From Amycolatopsis mongoliensis (GTDB lineage Bacteria > Actinomycetota > Actinomycetes > Mycobacteriales > Pseudonocardiaceae): 64,000 nt of DNA. Under the pieces are notes generated by a model. That model was not told the DNA's origin. It made no database searches and saw nothing but the letters and a program-made list of their open reading frames with translations. The translations under genes and the position numbers were made by a program. Of the stretch, positions 63,625 through 64,000 are shown one piece after another (the first letter of the stretch is position 1; each line of letters opens with the position of its first letter). The stretch spans positions 10,540,001 to 10,604,000 of the forward strand of contig NZ_CP127295.1 of assembly GCF_030285665.1 (NCBI RefSeq). Reading direction: 5' to 3'.

Positions 63625-63640
63625 TGTGTCAGCTGACACA
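63625..63640. promoter_or_regulatory. CRP-type palindrome
   Basis: TGTGTCAGCTGACACA is perfectly symmetric, 16 bases, with TGTG and CACA at the spacing of a CRP site. It lies between the CRP/FNR stop and the next gene, 54 bases before its ATG. Confidence 0.75.
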
Positions 63641-63693
63641 CAGGGTGCGGCGCGCCGGAGGTTTCCTGGATCCACGGGCAGAGGAGGGCATTC

Positions 63694-63966
63694 ATGGACC
63701 CCTACATCACCGCACCGCGCCAGAGCCGCTGGCGCCGGGGCGTCTACGCGGCCGGGCTCGTCATCCCGTTCACCGCGACCCAGATCTGGGCACTGCTGGT
63801 CCTGCTTCGGCTGGCACCTCTCGACGGCCTGGTCGGCCAGGCCTTCGTGCTGGTCCTGCTGGGGTCGGTCGTCGCGATCTGGGCGGGGTGGCGCTGGACC
63901 TGGCGGCTCGGCCGGGACCGCGACCGCCGGCCCGAGCCCGCCCCGAAGACCCGGATCCCGACATGA
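63694..63966 (+). CDS. Small membrane protein
   Basis: 90 residues from an ATG with GAGGAGG six bases upstream. Two membrane helices (AAGLVIPFTATQIWALLVLL and GQAFVLVLLGSVVAIWAGW) and a basic C-terminus. No family recognised. Probable target of the CRP-type site. Its stop overlaps the next start (ATGA). Confidence 0.75.
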   Translation: MDPYITAPRQSRWRRGVYAAGLVIPFTATQIWALLVLLRLAPLDGLVGQAFVLVLLGSVVAIWAGWRWTWRLGRDRDRRPEPAPKTRIPT

Positions 63967-64000
63967 CGCCGGGGCTGGCGATCGTCGCGGCCCTCGTGGC
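63963..64000 (+). CDS. Start of a further protein (cut by window edge)
   Basis: MTPGLAIVAALVA is open to the window edge and overlaps the preceding stop by four bases. A hydrophobic beginning, so a membrane or exported protein is likely; nothing more can be said. Confidence 0.5.
   Translation, partial: MTPGLAIVAALV

Overview
The window is high-GC actinobacterial DNA. Gene content (mycothiol-type DinB enzyme, tig-clpP1-clpP2-clpX chain, rne-rplU-rpmA-obg chain, folC with a DUF4233 partner, LCP protein) and frequent GTG starts point to the Pseudonocardiales. Amycolatopsis is my best guess, partly because I associate three families of intergenic repeats seen here with that genus. No rRNA, tRNA, CRISPR array or integrase was found.

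Layout. 1-5.2 kb: obg (cut by the window edge), rpmA, rplU and rne, all on the minus strand. 5.2-24 kb: S8 peptidase, a drug-type ABC exporter (ATPase plus two permeases), a large secreted glycosidase/phosphoesterase fusion, a DinB enzyme, ndk, PhoD phosphatase, penicillin-acylase-type hydrolase, folC operon, methyltransferase, SGNH hydrolase and an alpha/beta hydrolase. 24-28.4 kb: an AT-rich, probably acquired island. It starts in a broken hydrolase gene and carries truncated and intact DNA-binding proteins, several very small genes, a tiny membrane protein and a secreted trypsin-like protease. 28.4-35.6 kb: LysR, valS, two paralogous membrane proteins, and a marR gene whose reading frame runs into a downstream MFS exporter. 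35.7-42.8 kb: a formate-related locus with an FdhF/YdeP molybdoenzyme, an oxalate/formate-type transporter with its 41-residue partner, and FdhD; an LCP protein and a lipoprotein lie inside it. 42.8-59.2 kb: carotenoid oxygenase with a TetR regulator and two clear operators, a Tat esterase, a MEDS/ATPase regulator, the Clp/trigger factor chain, a desaturase-reductase-ferredoxin fusion with a TetR neighbour, and an envelope group (DUF5666-like protein, orphan histidine kinase, GT39). 59.3-64 kb: GNAT, then a divergent signalling locus. One arm is an XRE-type protein with a large unknown C-terminal domain, translationally coupled to a GT-A-like protein. The other arm is a class III nucleotide cyclase followed by a CRP/FNR regulator, with a CRP-type palindrome just downstream.

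Most interesting: (1) the cyclase/CRP versus XRE/GT-A divergent locus, a candidate cyclic-nucleotide signalling or conflict system; (2) the marR-MFS fusion, where a one-base loss in marR coincides with loss of a canonical start for the exporter; (3) the 24-28.4 kb island; (4) the one-polypeptide desaturase electron chain; (5) three repeat families that mostly fill the gaps between convergent genes.
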